NCBI GenBank assembly: GCA_035260725.1
Contig: DATFUR010000040.1
Coordinates: 1 to 21,134 of the forward strand
Direction: 5' to 3'
Length of the DNA: 21,134 nucleotides
Source: DASRFS01 sp035260725
GTDB taxonomy: Bacteria > Patescibacteriota > Microgenomatia > Levybacterales > UBA12049
Positions within the stretch are counted from its first letter, which is position 1, and every line of letters starts with the position of its first letter. Shown piece by piece: positions 1 through 6,052 of the stretch. The notes below the pieces were generated by a model, which saw only the letters and a list, made by a program, of their open reading frames with translations, did no database searches and was not told where the DNA came from. The translations under genes were made by a program, and so were the position numbers.

Positions 1-132
1 ACTGCTTTCGCAATTGGAAGAACAATAATTGCGATTTTGGAAAATTATCAACAAAAAGATGGAAGTGTTTTAATTCCAAAAGTTTTACAAAAATATACGG
101 GATTTTCTAAAATTTCTCCAAAATCTTCATAA
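1..132 (+). CDS. serS: Seryl-tRNA synthetase, C-terminal end (partial)
   Basis: Only the last 43 codons lie in the window, read in frame from base 1 to the TAA at 130-132. The peptide begins TAFAIGRTIIAILENYQQ and continues with DGSVLIPKVLQKY. This matches the end of bacterial SerRS (typically A-IGR-LIAILENYQ--DG-V-IP-VL--Y), the last helix and strand of the class II catalytic domain. The enzyme charges tRNA-Ser in the cytoplasm. After this motif there is a short basic and serine-rich tail. The rest of the gene is upstream of the window, so completeness cannot be judged. The identification rests on a short but very characteristic motif. No clear terminator follows the stop codon. Confidence 0.85.
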   Translation, partial: TAFAIGRTIIAILENYQQKDGSVLIPKVLQKYTGFSKISPKSS

Positions 133-238
133 AAATTAAAATTTTTTTCAAAAAAGTAATAAAATGGTAAAAAATACATGTTATGATTTTTATTGTTATA
201 GCAATCAAATCGAATAGTTTTGAAGCTAATAAAAAATC

Positions 239-267
239 TTGACAAAATATAAAAAATGTTCCATAAA
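239..267 (+). promoter_or_regulatory. Candidate sigma70-type promoter for the oligolysine mini-ORF
   Basis: A perfect TTGACA at 239-244 is followed after 17 bases by CATAAA at 262-267 (4 of 6 to TATAAT). A second possible -10, TATAAA at 280-285, lacks a good -35. Transcription would start near 275-293, giving a 5' leader of roughly 40-60 bases before the ATG at 333. The -35 is consensus; the choice of -10 is uncertain. Confidence 0.5.
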
Positions 268-315
268 GTAAGTATCTTATATAAATATTTTTTTAGTACT
301 GAAAAAAATATTTTG

Positions 316-324
316 AGGAGGTGA
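316..324 (+). promoter_or_regulatory. Consensus Shine-Dalgarno site for the mini-ORF
   Basis: AGGAGGTGA is an exact 9-base match to the complement of the 16S rRNA 3' end, 8 bases before the ATG at 333 (11 bases from the last G of GGAGG). It is the strongest such site seen in the window. Most genes here have no Shine-Dalgarno site at all. This is the main reason to believe that the tiny downstream ORF is translated. Confidence 0.75.
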
Positions 325-332
325 ATTATTAC

Positions 333-365
333 ATGGCAAAGAAAAAGAAGAAAAAGAAGAAGTAA
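333..365 (+). CDS. Ten-residue oligolysine mini-ORF (Met-Ala-Lys8)
   Basis: ATG-GCA followed by eight consecutive lysine codons (six AAG, two AAA) and TAA. It has its own consensus ribosome binding site (316-324), a TTGACA-type promoter candidate upstream and an intrinsic terminator 43 bases after its stop (408-438). It therefore looks like a complete miniature gene, or a leader peptide, between serS and secA. I do not recognise the product. A run of lysine codons could slow the ribosome, through lysyl-tRNA supply or through the charge of the nascent chain in the exit tunnel. That would fit an attenuation or arrest leader, like SecM before secA in enterobacteria, although there is no sequence similarity to SecM. 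It could equally be a tiny basic peptide that binds RNA or the ribosome. Translation is inferred from the ribosome binding site only. Six-frame tracks miss it because of its length. Confidence 0.6.
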   Translation: MAKKKKKKKK

Positions 366-407
366 TTGGTAAGCTATTTGGAGCATTACCAATTGATCAG
401 TTGGTAA
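364..407 (+). promoter_or_regulatory. Mutually exclusive hairpins downstream of the mini-ORF
   Basis: AATTGGTAA (364-372) is the exact reverse complement of TTACCAATT (386-394). The stem extends inward by GCT (373-375) with AGC (382-384), leaving one bulged A. A third segment, TTGGTAA (401-407), can also pair with TTACCAA (386-392) around an 8-base loop. The middle arm can therefore pair on either side, but not both at once. The first arm overlaps the mini-ORF stop codon (363-365), so a ribosome there would block the first hairpin and favour the second. The second hairpin ends one base before the terminator stem. The complementarity is seen directly; a switching role is inference. Confidence 0.5.
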
Positions 408-438
408 ATCCCTCATCTTAATCGGTGAGGGATTTTTT
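408..438 (+). terminator. Intrinsic terminator between the mini-ORF and secA
   Basis: ATCCCTCATC (408-417) pairs with GGTGAGGGAT (424-433): ten pairs, one of them G-T, around a 6-base loop. A run of six T follows (433-438). This is a textbook rho-independent terminator. It ends 19 bases before the secA ATG, so secA needs its own promoter or readthrough control. Confidence 0.88.
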
Positions 439-439
439 G

Positions 440-448
440 TGATAAAAT
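440..448 (+). promoter_or_regulatory. Extended -10 box directly before secA (apparent leaderless start)
   Basis: TG-A-TAAAAT (440-448) is an extended -10 element with one mismatch to TATAAT, ending 9 bases before the secA ATG at 458. No -35 is visible because the position is occupied by the terminator stem. No Shine-Dalgarno site lies between the box and the ATG. Transcription would begin at or very near the start codon. Confidence 0.5.
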
Positions 449-457
449 ATAAGATAC

Positions 458-3127
458 ATGTTTAATATTTTAGGAAAATTTTTTGACTCCAATGAAAAAG
501 AAATAAATAAACTCCAGCCCATTGTTTTTGAAATAAATAAATTCGAAGAAAAATTCAGTAAACTAAAAAAGGAAGATTTTCCAAAAAAAACAGAAGAGTT
601 TAAAAAGAGAATTTCCGGCGGAGAATCTTTGGATTTAATACTCCCCGAAGCTTTCGCAATTGTTAGGGAAGCGGCAAAAAGAGCAATCGGTCTTAGACAT
701 TACGATGTACAGTTAATGGCGGCTACTGTTTTAGCAAGCGGAAAAATTGCCGAACAAAAAACAGGAGAAGGAAAAACTTTGTCCGCAGTACCTGCGCTTT
801 ATCTCCATGCACTGACCGGAAAAAATGTACATCTTGTTACAGTAAATGATTATTTGGCCCGCAGAGACGCGGGTTGGATGGGACCTATATTTAATTTTTT
901 AGGACTTTCTGTTTCGTCTATTATTAATCAGGAGTCTTTTATTTTTGATCCGAAACATCAAAATAAAAATGCTACGGATTTTAGACTTGCACACCTAAGA
1001 CCAATTACAAGAAAACAAGCTTACGAGGCCGATGTTGTTTATGGAATAAATTCTGAATTTGGTTTTGATTATTTAAGAGATAACATGGCTTCCGACTTAC
1101 AAGAAGTTGCTCAGAGAGGATTTTATTTTGCAATCGTAGACGAGGTTGACTCTGTATTAATCGACGAAGCAAGAACTCCTCACATAATTTCTGCTCCCGA
1201 CGCAGAACCTACTCAAAAATATTATGAATACGCAAAATTAGTAGAACAATTGTCGCCGGAATCGGACTACAAAGTGGATGAAAAACTCCGCACTGCCCAT
1301 TTAACAGATCGTGGAATGAATAAAGTTGAGAAAATGTACGGAGTTTCCGATATTTATGAAAAAGATTTTGATACTGTCTATCATTTAGAGGCGGCATTAA
1401 AAGCACATACTCTTTTTCATAAAGAGAAAGATTATATAGTAAAAGACAATGAAGTCATTTTGGTTGATGAGTTTACAGGTCGTCTTATGGTTGGAAGAAG
1501 ATTGTCGGAAGGTCTCCACCAGGCAATAGAAGCAAAAGAAAACGTTCCGATTCAAAGAGAATCCAAAACATTAGCGACAGTTTCCTTGCAGAATTATTTT
1601 AGAATGTACGAGCGCCTCGGTGGAATGACGGGAACTGCAGTAACAGAGGCGGAAGAGTTCCACAAGATTTATAAATTGGACGTTGTTGCAATACCGACTC
1701 ACAGAGAAATGGTGAGAAAAGATTTGCCCGACGCAATTTATAAAACCACAAATGCAAAGCTTACCGCAATTGCGAATGAAGTCGAAAATGCTAACAAGAA
1801 GGGTCAGCCTATTTTGGTGGGTACAACATCAATCGACAAAAACGAAATCGTTTCGGAACTTCTAAAACGTCGCGGTATAAAACACGAAATCTTAAATGCT
1901 AAGAATCACGAAAAAGAAGGAGAGTTAATCGCAAAGGCGGGAGAAAAAGGAGCAGTTACTATTGCAACAAATATTGCCGGCCGCGGTGTCGACATTATTC
2001 TCGGCGGAGATACTCCAAAATCCGAAGACGGTCAGGAAGGCAGGGAAACTCCGGAGTGGAAAAATTGGGAGAAAAAACACAACGAAGTCGTAAGTCTTGG
2101 AGGGCTGTATGTTGTTGGGACAGAAAGGCATGAGTCGAGAAGAATTGACAACCAGCTGCGCGGAAGGAGTGGAAGACAAGGAGATCCCGGAAAATCTTTG
2201 TTTTTTGTAGCACTCGACGACGACATAATGAGAATTTTTGGAGGAGATACAATTGCCTCTCTTATGACAAGATTTAATATGCCTGAAGACACACCAATTC
2301 AGCATCCTATCGTATCTCGTGCTATTGCCCAAGCGCAAGGAAAAGTAGAAGGGCATAACTTTGACATAAGAAAACATCTTGTTGAATACGATGATGTTTT
2401 AAATAAACAAAGGGAAATAATCTATAAAAGAAGAAGAAAAATTTTAGAGGCAAAGGAAACGGATGAATTAAAAAAAGAAATATTTGAAAAATTAAAAAAT
2501 ACTATTACAAATTTGGTTTTAATTTATTCCGATCCGAGTCAGGCAGACGGTGCTTCTTTAAAACTTGCTCAGGATTTTTCGACAATAATTCCTTTCGATG
2601 AGGAATCTATAAACCAGATTGCAAAACAGACGGAGCAATATAAAAATCAAGACGAAAAAATAGAATTTTTAAATAACTTGGCAATAGATTTATACAAGAA
2701 AAGAGAAGATGAGTTGGGAGGCTTAATTAGGCAAGTCGAAAAATTTGTAATGTTGTCTGTTATAGATAGATTTTGGGTAGATCATTTAGATGTAATCGAG
2801 AATCTAAGACAAGGAATTGGTCTTCGCGGATATGGACAGAAAGATCCTTTGGTTGAATATAAAAATGAAGCGTATAGACTTTTTGAAAAATTAATAGGAG
2901 CAATAGACGATGAGGTAGTACATACTATGTATAAAGTTCAAGTCCAGCAAACACCTCATGTTCACAATGTAAAAGTTACAGAAAATATTCCGGCAGAAGA
3001 GGTAAGTTTAGTAAAACAGCCAACAGCTATTGATGAACTGTCCACAAAAAATAAAAAACCTGGACGAAATGATCCTTGCTGGTGTGGGAGCGGTAAAAAA
3101 TATAAAAAATGCCACTATCCTAATTAA
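458..3127 (+). CDS. secA: Preprotein translocase ATPase SecA
   Basis: SecA is the motor ATPase that pushes unfolded preproteins through SecYEG at the inner face of the membrane. The 889-residue product has the full-length bacterial architecture. The N-terminal DEAD-like domain has Walker A TGEGKT (102-107) and Walker B DEVD (228-231). The second helicase lobe carries TNIAGRGVDI and QLRGRSGRQGDPG. The helical wing and scaffold region includes FWVDHLD. The C-terminal zinc-binding SEC-C tail ends in CWCGSGKKYKKCH, a C-x-C-x8-CH site that binds SecB or the ribosome in known SecAs. The start at 458 fits the usual MF-IL-K-F N-terminus and the -10 box just upstream. No Shine-Dalgarno site is present. 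A terminator and an oligolysine mini-ORF precede it, which may control its expression. The downstream glycosylase gene begins 2 bases after the stop, so the two may be cotranscribed. Confidence 0.97.
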   Translation: MFNILGKFFDSNEKEINKLQPIVFEINKFEEKFSKLKKEDFPKKTEEFKKRISGGESLDLILPEAFAIVREAAKRAIGLRHYDVQLMAATVLASGKIAEQKTGEGKTLSAVPALYLHALTGKNVHLVTVNDYLARRDAGWMGPIFNFLGLSVSSIINQESFIFDPKHQNKNATDFRLAHLRPITRKQAYEADVVYGINSEFGFDYLRDNMASDLQEVAQRGFYFAIVDEVDSVLIDEARTPHIISAPDAEPTQKYYEYAKLVEQLSPESDYKVDEKLRTAHLTDRGMNKVEKMYGVSDIYEKDFDTVYHLEAALKAHTLFHKEKDYIVKDNEVILVDEFTGRLMVGRRLSEGLHQAIEAKENVPIQRESKTLATVSLQNYFRMYERLGGMTGTAVTEAEEFHKIYKLDVVAIPTHREMVRKDLPDAIYKTTNAKLTAIANEVENANKKGQPILVGTTSIDKNEIVSELLKRRGIKHEILNAKNHEKEGELIAKAGEKGAVTIATNIAGRGVDIILGGDTPKSEDGQEGRETPEWKNWEKKHNEVVSLGGLYVVGTERHESRRIDNQLRGRSGRQGDPGKSLFFVALDDDIMRIFGGDTIASLMTRFNMPEDTPIQHPIVSRAIAQAQGKVEGHNFDIRKHLVEYDDVLNKQREIIYKRRRKILEAKETDELKKEIFEKLKNTITNLVLIYSDPSQADGASLKLAQDFSTIIPFDEESINQIAKQTEQYKNQDEKIEFLNNLAIDLYKKREDELGGLIRQVEKFVMLSVIDRFWVDHLDVIENLRQGIGLRGYGQKDPLVEYKNEAYRLFEKLIGAIDDEVVHTMYKVQVQQTPHVHNVKVTENIPAEEVSLVKQPTAIDELSTKNKKPGRNDPCWCGSGKKYKKCHYPN

Positions 3128-3129
3128 TT

Positions 3130-3741
3130 ATGAAAGCCTCAAATCACAAAAAAGCACTGCTATATCTTGGTAAAGATAAAAAACTTAAAGCTATAATTGA
3201 AAAATATAATCTTCCGGATTGGGAGGAAGAGACCAACTTGTTTGAGGATATTGTTGGATCAATAATAAACCAGCAACTGTCCGGCAAAGCGGCAGCAACT
3301 ATTTTTGGTAGATTTAAAAATTTATTTAAAACAAAAACGTTTCCCAAACCGCAAGATGTCCTTAAAGTTCCGGACGAGAAAATGAGAGCATGCGGAATTT
3401 CCTACTCCAAAATTAAATATATAAAGGGACTATGTCTTGCAATAGTAGACAAAAGTTTGAATGTTAAAAAAATTCCTGATCTTTCGGATGAAGAAGTAAT
3501 AATTGAGTTAACAAAAATAAAAGGAATTGGACGCTGGACTGCAGAAATGATTTTAATTTTTTCTCTAAAACGGCCGGACGTTTTCTCGACAGGCGATTTA
3601 GGTCTTCGCACGGCAGTGTCCCGTCTTTATAAATTAGATCGGGAAGATAGAGTAAAAATTGAAAAACTTGCTAAGAAATGGAGTCCGCACAGAAGCCTGG
3701 CTTCCTGGTATCTTTGGAGAAGTTTAGAAAATAGAAGTTAA
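3130..3741 (+). CDS. DNA-3-methyladenine glycosylase II-like (HhH-GPD family)
   Basis: A 203-residue base-excision repair glycosylase of the AlkA/MAG type that removes alkylated purines from DNA. The HhH-GPD fold is visible. An early FEDIVGSIINQQLSGKAA helix (about 38-55) is typical of this family. The helix-hairpin-helix KIKGIGRWTAEMIL (129-142) follows, and then VFSTGDLGLR with the predicted catalytic Asp156. There is no FCL-type iron-sulfur cluster cysteine motif at the C-terminus, which argues against endonuclease III or MutY. AlkA of E. coli has an extra N-terminal domain that is missing here; the size is closer to yeast MAG-like or Mag2-like forms. It starts 2 bases after the secA stop without a Shine-Dalgarno site, so it is probably translated from the secA transcript. 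Its stop codon overlaps the stop of the minus-strand gene. The family is clear; the exact substrate is inference. Confidence 0.9.
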   Translation: MKASNHKKALLYLGKDKKLKAIIEKYNLPDWEEETNLFEDIVGSIINQQLSGKAAATIFGRFKNLFKTKTFPKPQDVLKVPDEKMRACGISYSKIKYIKGLCLAIVDKSLNVKKIPDLSDEEVIIELTKIKGIGRWTAEMILIFSLKRPDVFSTGDLGLRTAVSRLYKLDREDRVKIEKLAKKWSPHRSLASWYLWRSLENRS

Positions 3742-4079
3742 ATCTTTTTGTTTTCTCTGCGGTAGCGTTCTTCGATTTTTTCCAGCTTCTCGTTTAATGC
3801 TCTTTCTATGTCAACGCCTGCGGCAACGGCCAAGATTATTGTTGTTATCAAAACATCGGCAAACTCTTCATAAATATTTCTTTTGTCGAATTTGGCAAGT
3901 TTTGATTTTCTCTGTAATTTTAAAATCGCGAGGATATCGTTACAAAGTTCTCCGACTTCTTCGTTTAGTTTTACCGTATTGTAAAGAATGTCCTTTTCCT
4001 CGTTTGTATAAACTTTATATCGGGGTTTTATTTCCGAATGTAAATTTTTTATTCTTTCTTCCAGGTTTTTGAGATTCAT
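3738..4079 (-). CDS. MazG-like nucleotide pyrophosphohydrolase
   Basis: The 113-residue product has the all-alpha NTP pyrophosphatase signature. A first acidic helix KLNEEVGEL (Glu40, Glu41, Glu44) and a second, YEEFADVL (Glu71, Glu72, Asp75), together coordinate the catalytic Mg2+ in MazG and dUTPase-like enzymes. Such proteins hydrolyse NTPs or dNTPs to the monophosphate plus PPi and are thought to clean the nucleotide pool. The length fits the single-domain MazG-like group rather than the duplicated MazG. It is the only minus-strand gene in the window and is convergent with the glycosylase gene (4-base overlap of the 3' ends). It shares a 40-base divergent promoter region with the next gene. 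TG-G-TAAAAT lies 9 bases before its ATG on its own strand, suggesting a leaderless mRNA. The substrate cannot be told from sequence. Confidence 0.88.
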   Translation of the reverse strand: MNLKNLEERIKNLHSEIKPRYKVYTNEEKDILYNTVKLNEEVGELCNDILAILKLQRKSKLAKFDKRNIYEEFADVLITTIILAVAAGVDIERALNEKLEKIEERYRRENKKI

Positions 4080-4084
4080 TTCTT

Positions 4085-4113
4085 TTGTATTTTACCACAA
4101 ATTAACCTACAAT
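4085..4113 (+). promoter_or_regulatory. Sigma70-type promoter for the 4120 gene
   Basis: TTGTAT (4085-4090), a 17-base spacer, then TACAAT (4108-4113, 5 of 6 to consensus). The ATG follows after only 6 bases, so the mRNA is probably leaderless. This box also decides the start at 4120 over an in-frame ATG at 4069, which lies upstream of the promoter. Confidence 0.6.
4089..4097 (-). promoter_or_regulatory. Extended -10 box for the MazG-like gene
   Basis: On the minus strand this reads TG-G-TAAAAT, 9 bases before the ATG at 4079. It overlaps the -35 of the opposite promoter by 2 bases, so the two divergent promoters probably exclude each other. No -35 is visible. Confidence 0.5.
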
Positions 4114-4119
4114 AGCCTT

Positions 4120-4515
4120 ATGAATGAGATCAATCTCGAACCCAGCGGTACATGGGATGTCAAAAAAATATTAATTTTTATAGCGATTATGGCAGTTGTG
4201 GCCTTTGGTTTTAAAACCTATGTATTAGACAAAAATGCTTCAATAACCTCAAAAAGTAAGTCGACACAAGTTGAGGGAACTAGTGTTAAAAATTCCGACA
4301 ATATTCCGCCAAACTTCTCACCTTCTCAAGAATTGAAACAAAATCTTCAAACAAAATTAAGCGACCTAAAAAAAGAAGTCAATAATATTAATGTTGTAGA
4401 TATTGCTACCTCGACCCCTGCTGTTCAAAAAGTTTTAAGCGACTTTAAGAATCTTCAAAATCTTCCTCAAAGCCAAGCAAAACAAGCTTGTGTTAAAATC
4501 TGCGACGGACTTTGA
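4120..4515 (+). CDS. Small membrane-anchored protein of unknown function
   Basis: I do not recognise this 131-residue product. A short polar N-terminus (about 16 residues) precedes a single hydrophobic segment (about 17-34). A serine/lysine-rich stretch follows, then a helical region (about 68-120) with regularly spaced leucines that could form a coiled coil. The C-terminus has two cysteines (CVKIC). The layout suggests one transmembrane anchor with the larger part outside the membrane. The start at 4120 is chosen because a promoter with -10 at 4108-4113 lies immediately upstream; an in-frame ATG at 4069 would sit before the promoter. The gene ends CTT-TGA 10 bases before the prfB ATG. A +1 slip at that stop would enter the prfB frame (see findings). 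It is probably cotranscribed with prfB. Confidence 0.75.
   Translation: MNEINLEPSGTWDVKKILIFIAIMAVVAFGFKTYVLDKNASITSKSKSTQVEGTSVKNSDNIPPNFSPSQELKQNLQTKLSDLKKEVNNINVVDIATSTPAVQKVLSDFKNLQNLPQSQAKQACVKICDGL
4510..4515 (+). promoter_or_regulatory. CTT-TGA stop context aligned with the prfB frame
   Basis: The unknown membrane protein ends with CTT TGA. This is the same hexamer used for +1 programmed frameshifting inside prfB in many bacteria. Reading +1 at this site gives TTT GAA TAT AAA ATT ATG, which is open and in frame with prfB. No AGGGGG-type stimulator is seen at the right distance; only ACGGA abuts the CTT. A functional frameshift is doubtful. Confidence 0.25.
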
Positions 4516-4525
4516 ATATAAAATT

Positions 4526-5524
4526 ATGAGTGAGATAAAACAGAGAGCACAGAAATTAATAGATAAATTAAACCTTGAGGAGAAAAGAAAAAAGATAGCG
4601 GAAATAACAAGTGAGTCCTCTAGTCCTTCTTTTTGGCAAGACAACGAAACAGCATCGAAAAAAATGAAAGAATTGGCGAGTATCCAGAAAGAAATAGATA
4701 AAATCGAGAGCCTCCAGGCACTTTTGGAAAACGAGAATTTAAATGCAGCAGAAGGTTTGCTGGAAGAGCTGGAGATTTTTGCTTTTCTTTCAGGTTCCCA
4801 TGATTCAGGACCCGCAATTGTATCTTTGCATTCCGGACAAGGAGGAGTAGAGGCAATGGATTTTACAAATATGCTTTACAGAATGTATACAAGATTTTTC
4901 GAGAGAAAAGGATGGAGTGTTGAGACAATAGAAGAAACGCCGGGAGAAGAGGCTGGGCTAAAAAGTATTTCTTTTTCTGTGAATGGAGATTACGCTTATG
5001 GAATGCTTAAAAACGAGGCGGGAGTCCACCGTCTTGTTAGACAGTCTCCTTTTAACGCAGATAAATTAAGGCAAACCTCCTTTGCGCTCGTTGAAGTAAT
5101 TCCCGACATCGAGGCCTCGGAAGTAGAGATAAGAGAAGATGAGCTAGAGTGGGATTTTTTTAGAGCAGGAGGTCATGGCGGACAAAATGTAAACAAAGTC
5201 TCGACTGCTGTTCGCCTTAAACACAAACCAACAGGGTTGGTTGTAACAGCATCGGCAGAAAGATACCAGGGGAAAAACCGGGAGATTGCCCTCAAACTAT
5301 TGGTTGGGAAGCTTTGGCTTCTCCAGGAAGAAGAAAGAAAGAAACAGGAAAAGTCATTAAAGGGTTACAAGACTCCGGGTTGGGGAAACCAGATAAGATC
5401 CTACGTTTTACATCCCTATCATATGGTTAAAGATCTTCGCACGGGTTTTGAAACCTCCAATACGGACGCGGTCTTAGATGGGGACTTAGACGCGCTTATT
5501 CAAGCAGAGTTGCAGAGCCTTTAA
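4526..5524 (+). CDS. prfB: Peptide chain release factor 2
   Basis: RF2 releases the finished protein at UAA and UGA codons on the ribosome. The 332-residue product carries the SPF tripeptide that reads UGA (in RQSPFNADKLRQTSF) and the GGQ catalytic motif (in GGHGGQNVNKVSTAVRL). It ends with the usual LDGDLDALIQA region. SPF rather than PxT separates it from RF1. The N-terminus LNLEEKRKKIAEI aligns with the region just after the normal prfB frameshift site, but no internal UGA is present, so the gene is read without autoregulatory frameshifting. The ATG at 4526 is preferred over an in-frame GTG at 4490 that would overlap the upstream gene and add 12 unrelated residues. There is no Shine-Dalgarno site. 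Its presence shows that UGA is a stop codon in this organism. Confidence 0.96.
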   Translation: MSEIKQRAQKLIDKLNLEEKRKKIAEITSESSSPSFWQDNETASKKMKELASIQKEIDKIESLQALLENENLNAAEGLLEELEIFAFLSGSHDSGPAIVSLHSGQGGVEAMDFTNMLYRMYTRFFERKGWSVETIEETPGEEAGLKSISFSVNGDYAYGMLKNEAGVHRLVRQSPFNADKLRQTSFALVEVIPDIEASEVEIREDELEWDFFRAGGHGGQNVNKVSTAVRLKHKPTGLVVTASAERYQGKNREIALKLLVGKLWLLQEEERKKQEKSLKGYKTPGWGNQIRSYVLHPYHMVKDLRTGFETSNTDAVLDGDLDALIQAELQSL

Positions 5525-5563
5525 AGGTTGCCAAAAGCCTCAAAATGTGCTTAACTTATGTGT

Positions 5564-5574
5564 AAAGGCGGTGA
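5564..5574 (+). promoter_or_regulatory. Shine-Dalgarno site for the 5581 gene
   Basis: AAAGGCGGTGA differs by one base from the ideal AAAGGAGGTGA and lies 6 bases before the ATG at 5581. It is one of only three strong sites in the window. A weak promoter may sit just upstream (TTGCCA at 5528-5533, 17 bases, then TTAACT at 5551-5556 preceded by TG-C), which would give a very short leader. The promoter part is low confidence. Confidence 0.6.
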
Positions 5575-5580
5575 AATTTA

Positions 5581-6042
5581 ATGGAGCCAACACAACAACC
5601 AGTTCACGATTTTAATGCACAATTAGCCGGACAGCCCGCAAATTTTAAGCTAACAAATAAAATTATTTTCATATTTTTTGGCGCAGTAATCTTAGGCATC
5701 TTGAGCGGTTTTGGTCTTTCCAGAAACTCATCCATTTCTTCCCAATCAACAGCAACTGTCGCGAATTTATCAAATGCCAGCAAAGGCACTATTATTGGCT
5801 CCAACGATACAAAAACTTTTAAGGACCAGGCCGAAGGAATTGTCAAAAAAGGAGGGATTGATGGAGAAGGAGCATATCACTTAGTCCGTCCCGGCGGTGA
5901 GAGTCAGAATGTTTATTTAACCTCGTCTAGCGTCGACTTGAACGCTCTTTTGGACCGAAAAATAAAAGTTTGGGGCCAAACACAAAAAGCCCGAAGCGCC
6001 GGTTGGCTAATGGACGTAGGTAGAGTAGAAATCTTAGAATAA
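5581..6042 (+). CDS. Membrane-anchored protein with a small beta-rich outer domain
   Basis: I do not recognise a named family in this 153-residue product. It has a polar N-terminus, one transmembrane helix (about 27-46), a serine/asparagine-rich linker (about 47-75), and a compact C-terminal region (about 82-153). That last region alternates hydrophobic residues with glycines: AEGIVKKGG, AYHLVRPGG, VYLTSSSVDL, RKIKVWGQ and GWLMDVGRVEIL. The pattern looks like an OB-fold-type five-strand barrel held outside the membrane; the fold is my inference. It is the first gene of a run that continues with ftsE 10 bases later. It therefore could belong with the FtsEX envelope machinery, or it may simply share the operon. 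It has a near-consensus ribosome binding site, unlike most neighbours. Confidence 0.75.
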   Translation: MEPTQQPVHDFNAQLAGQPANFKLTNKIIFIFFGAVILGILSGFGLSRNSSISSQSTATVANLSNASKGTIIGSNDTKTFKDQAEGIVKKGGIDGEGAYHLVRPGGESQNVYLTSSSVDLNALLDRKIKVWGQTQKARSAGWLMDVGRVEILE

Positions 6043-6045
6043 AAT
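6040..6045 (+). promoter_or_regulatory. Possible -10 box before ftsE
   Basis: TAAAAT (5 of 6 to consensus) overlaps the end of the upstream gene and lies 7 bases before the ftsE ATG at 6053, the same spacing as other apparent leaderless starts here. No -35 is visible. It may be chance in AT-rich DNA. Confidence 0.3.
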
Positions 6046-6052
6046 CTCGTGA

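Larger units (their letters stand above)
133..332. other. AT-rich spacer between serS and the oligolysine mini-ORF
   Basis: About 200 bases with no credible gene. The first ~100 are mostly A/T runs without a stable stem. The second half holds a TTGACA box at 239-244 and a ribosome binding site at 316-324, listed separately. A long minus-strand reading frame crosses this region, but it is low-complexity and antisense to the mini-ORF and terminator, so it is not called. Confidence 0.6.

Noticed and set aside
48..416. Long minus-strand frame across the serS-secA spacer
   Set aside because: It is low-complexity Phe/Leu/Lys-rich, antisense to the terminator and the mini-ORF, and has no start signal. 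It is typical of AT-rich DNA.
1925..2377. 150-codon minus-strand frame within secA
   Set aside because: It lies wholly inside the conserved SecA ATPase coding region, has no start signals and no recognisable protein motif.
4490..4525. Upstream GTG start giving prfB 12 extra residues
   Set aside because: The extension overlaps the upstream gene and does not match RF2 N-termini; ATG at 4526 fits the family.
4526..4700. Normal internal prfB programmed frameshift
   Set aside because: The region aligned with the known site (before NLEEKRKKIAEI) is read through without any UGA.
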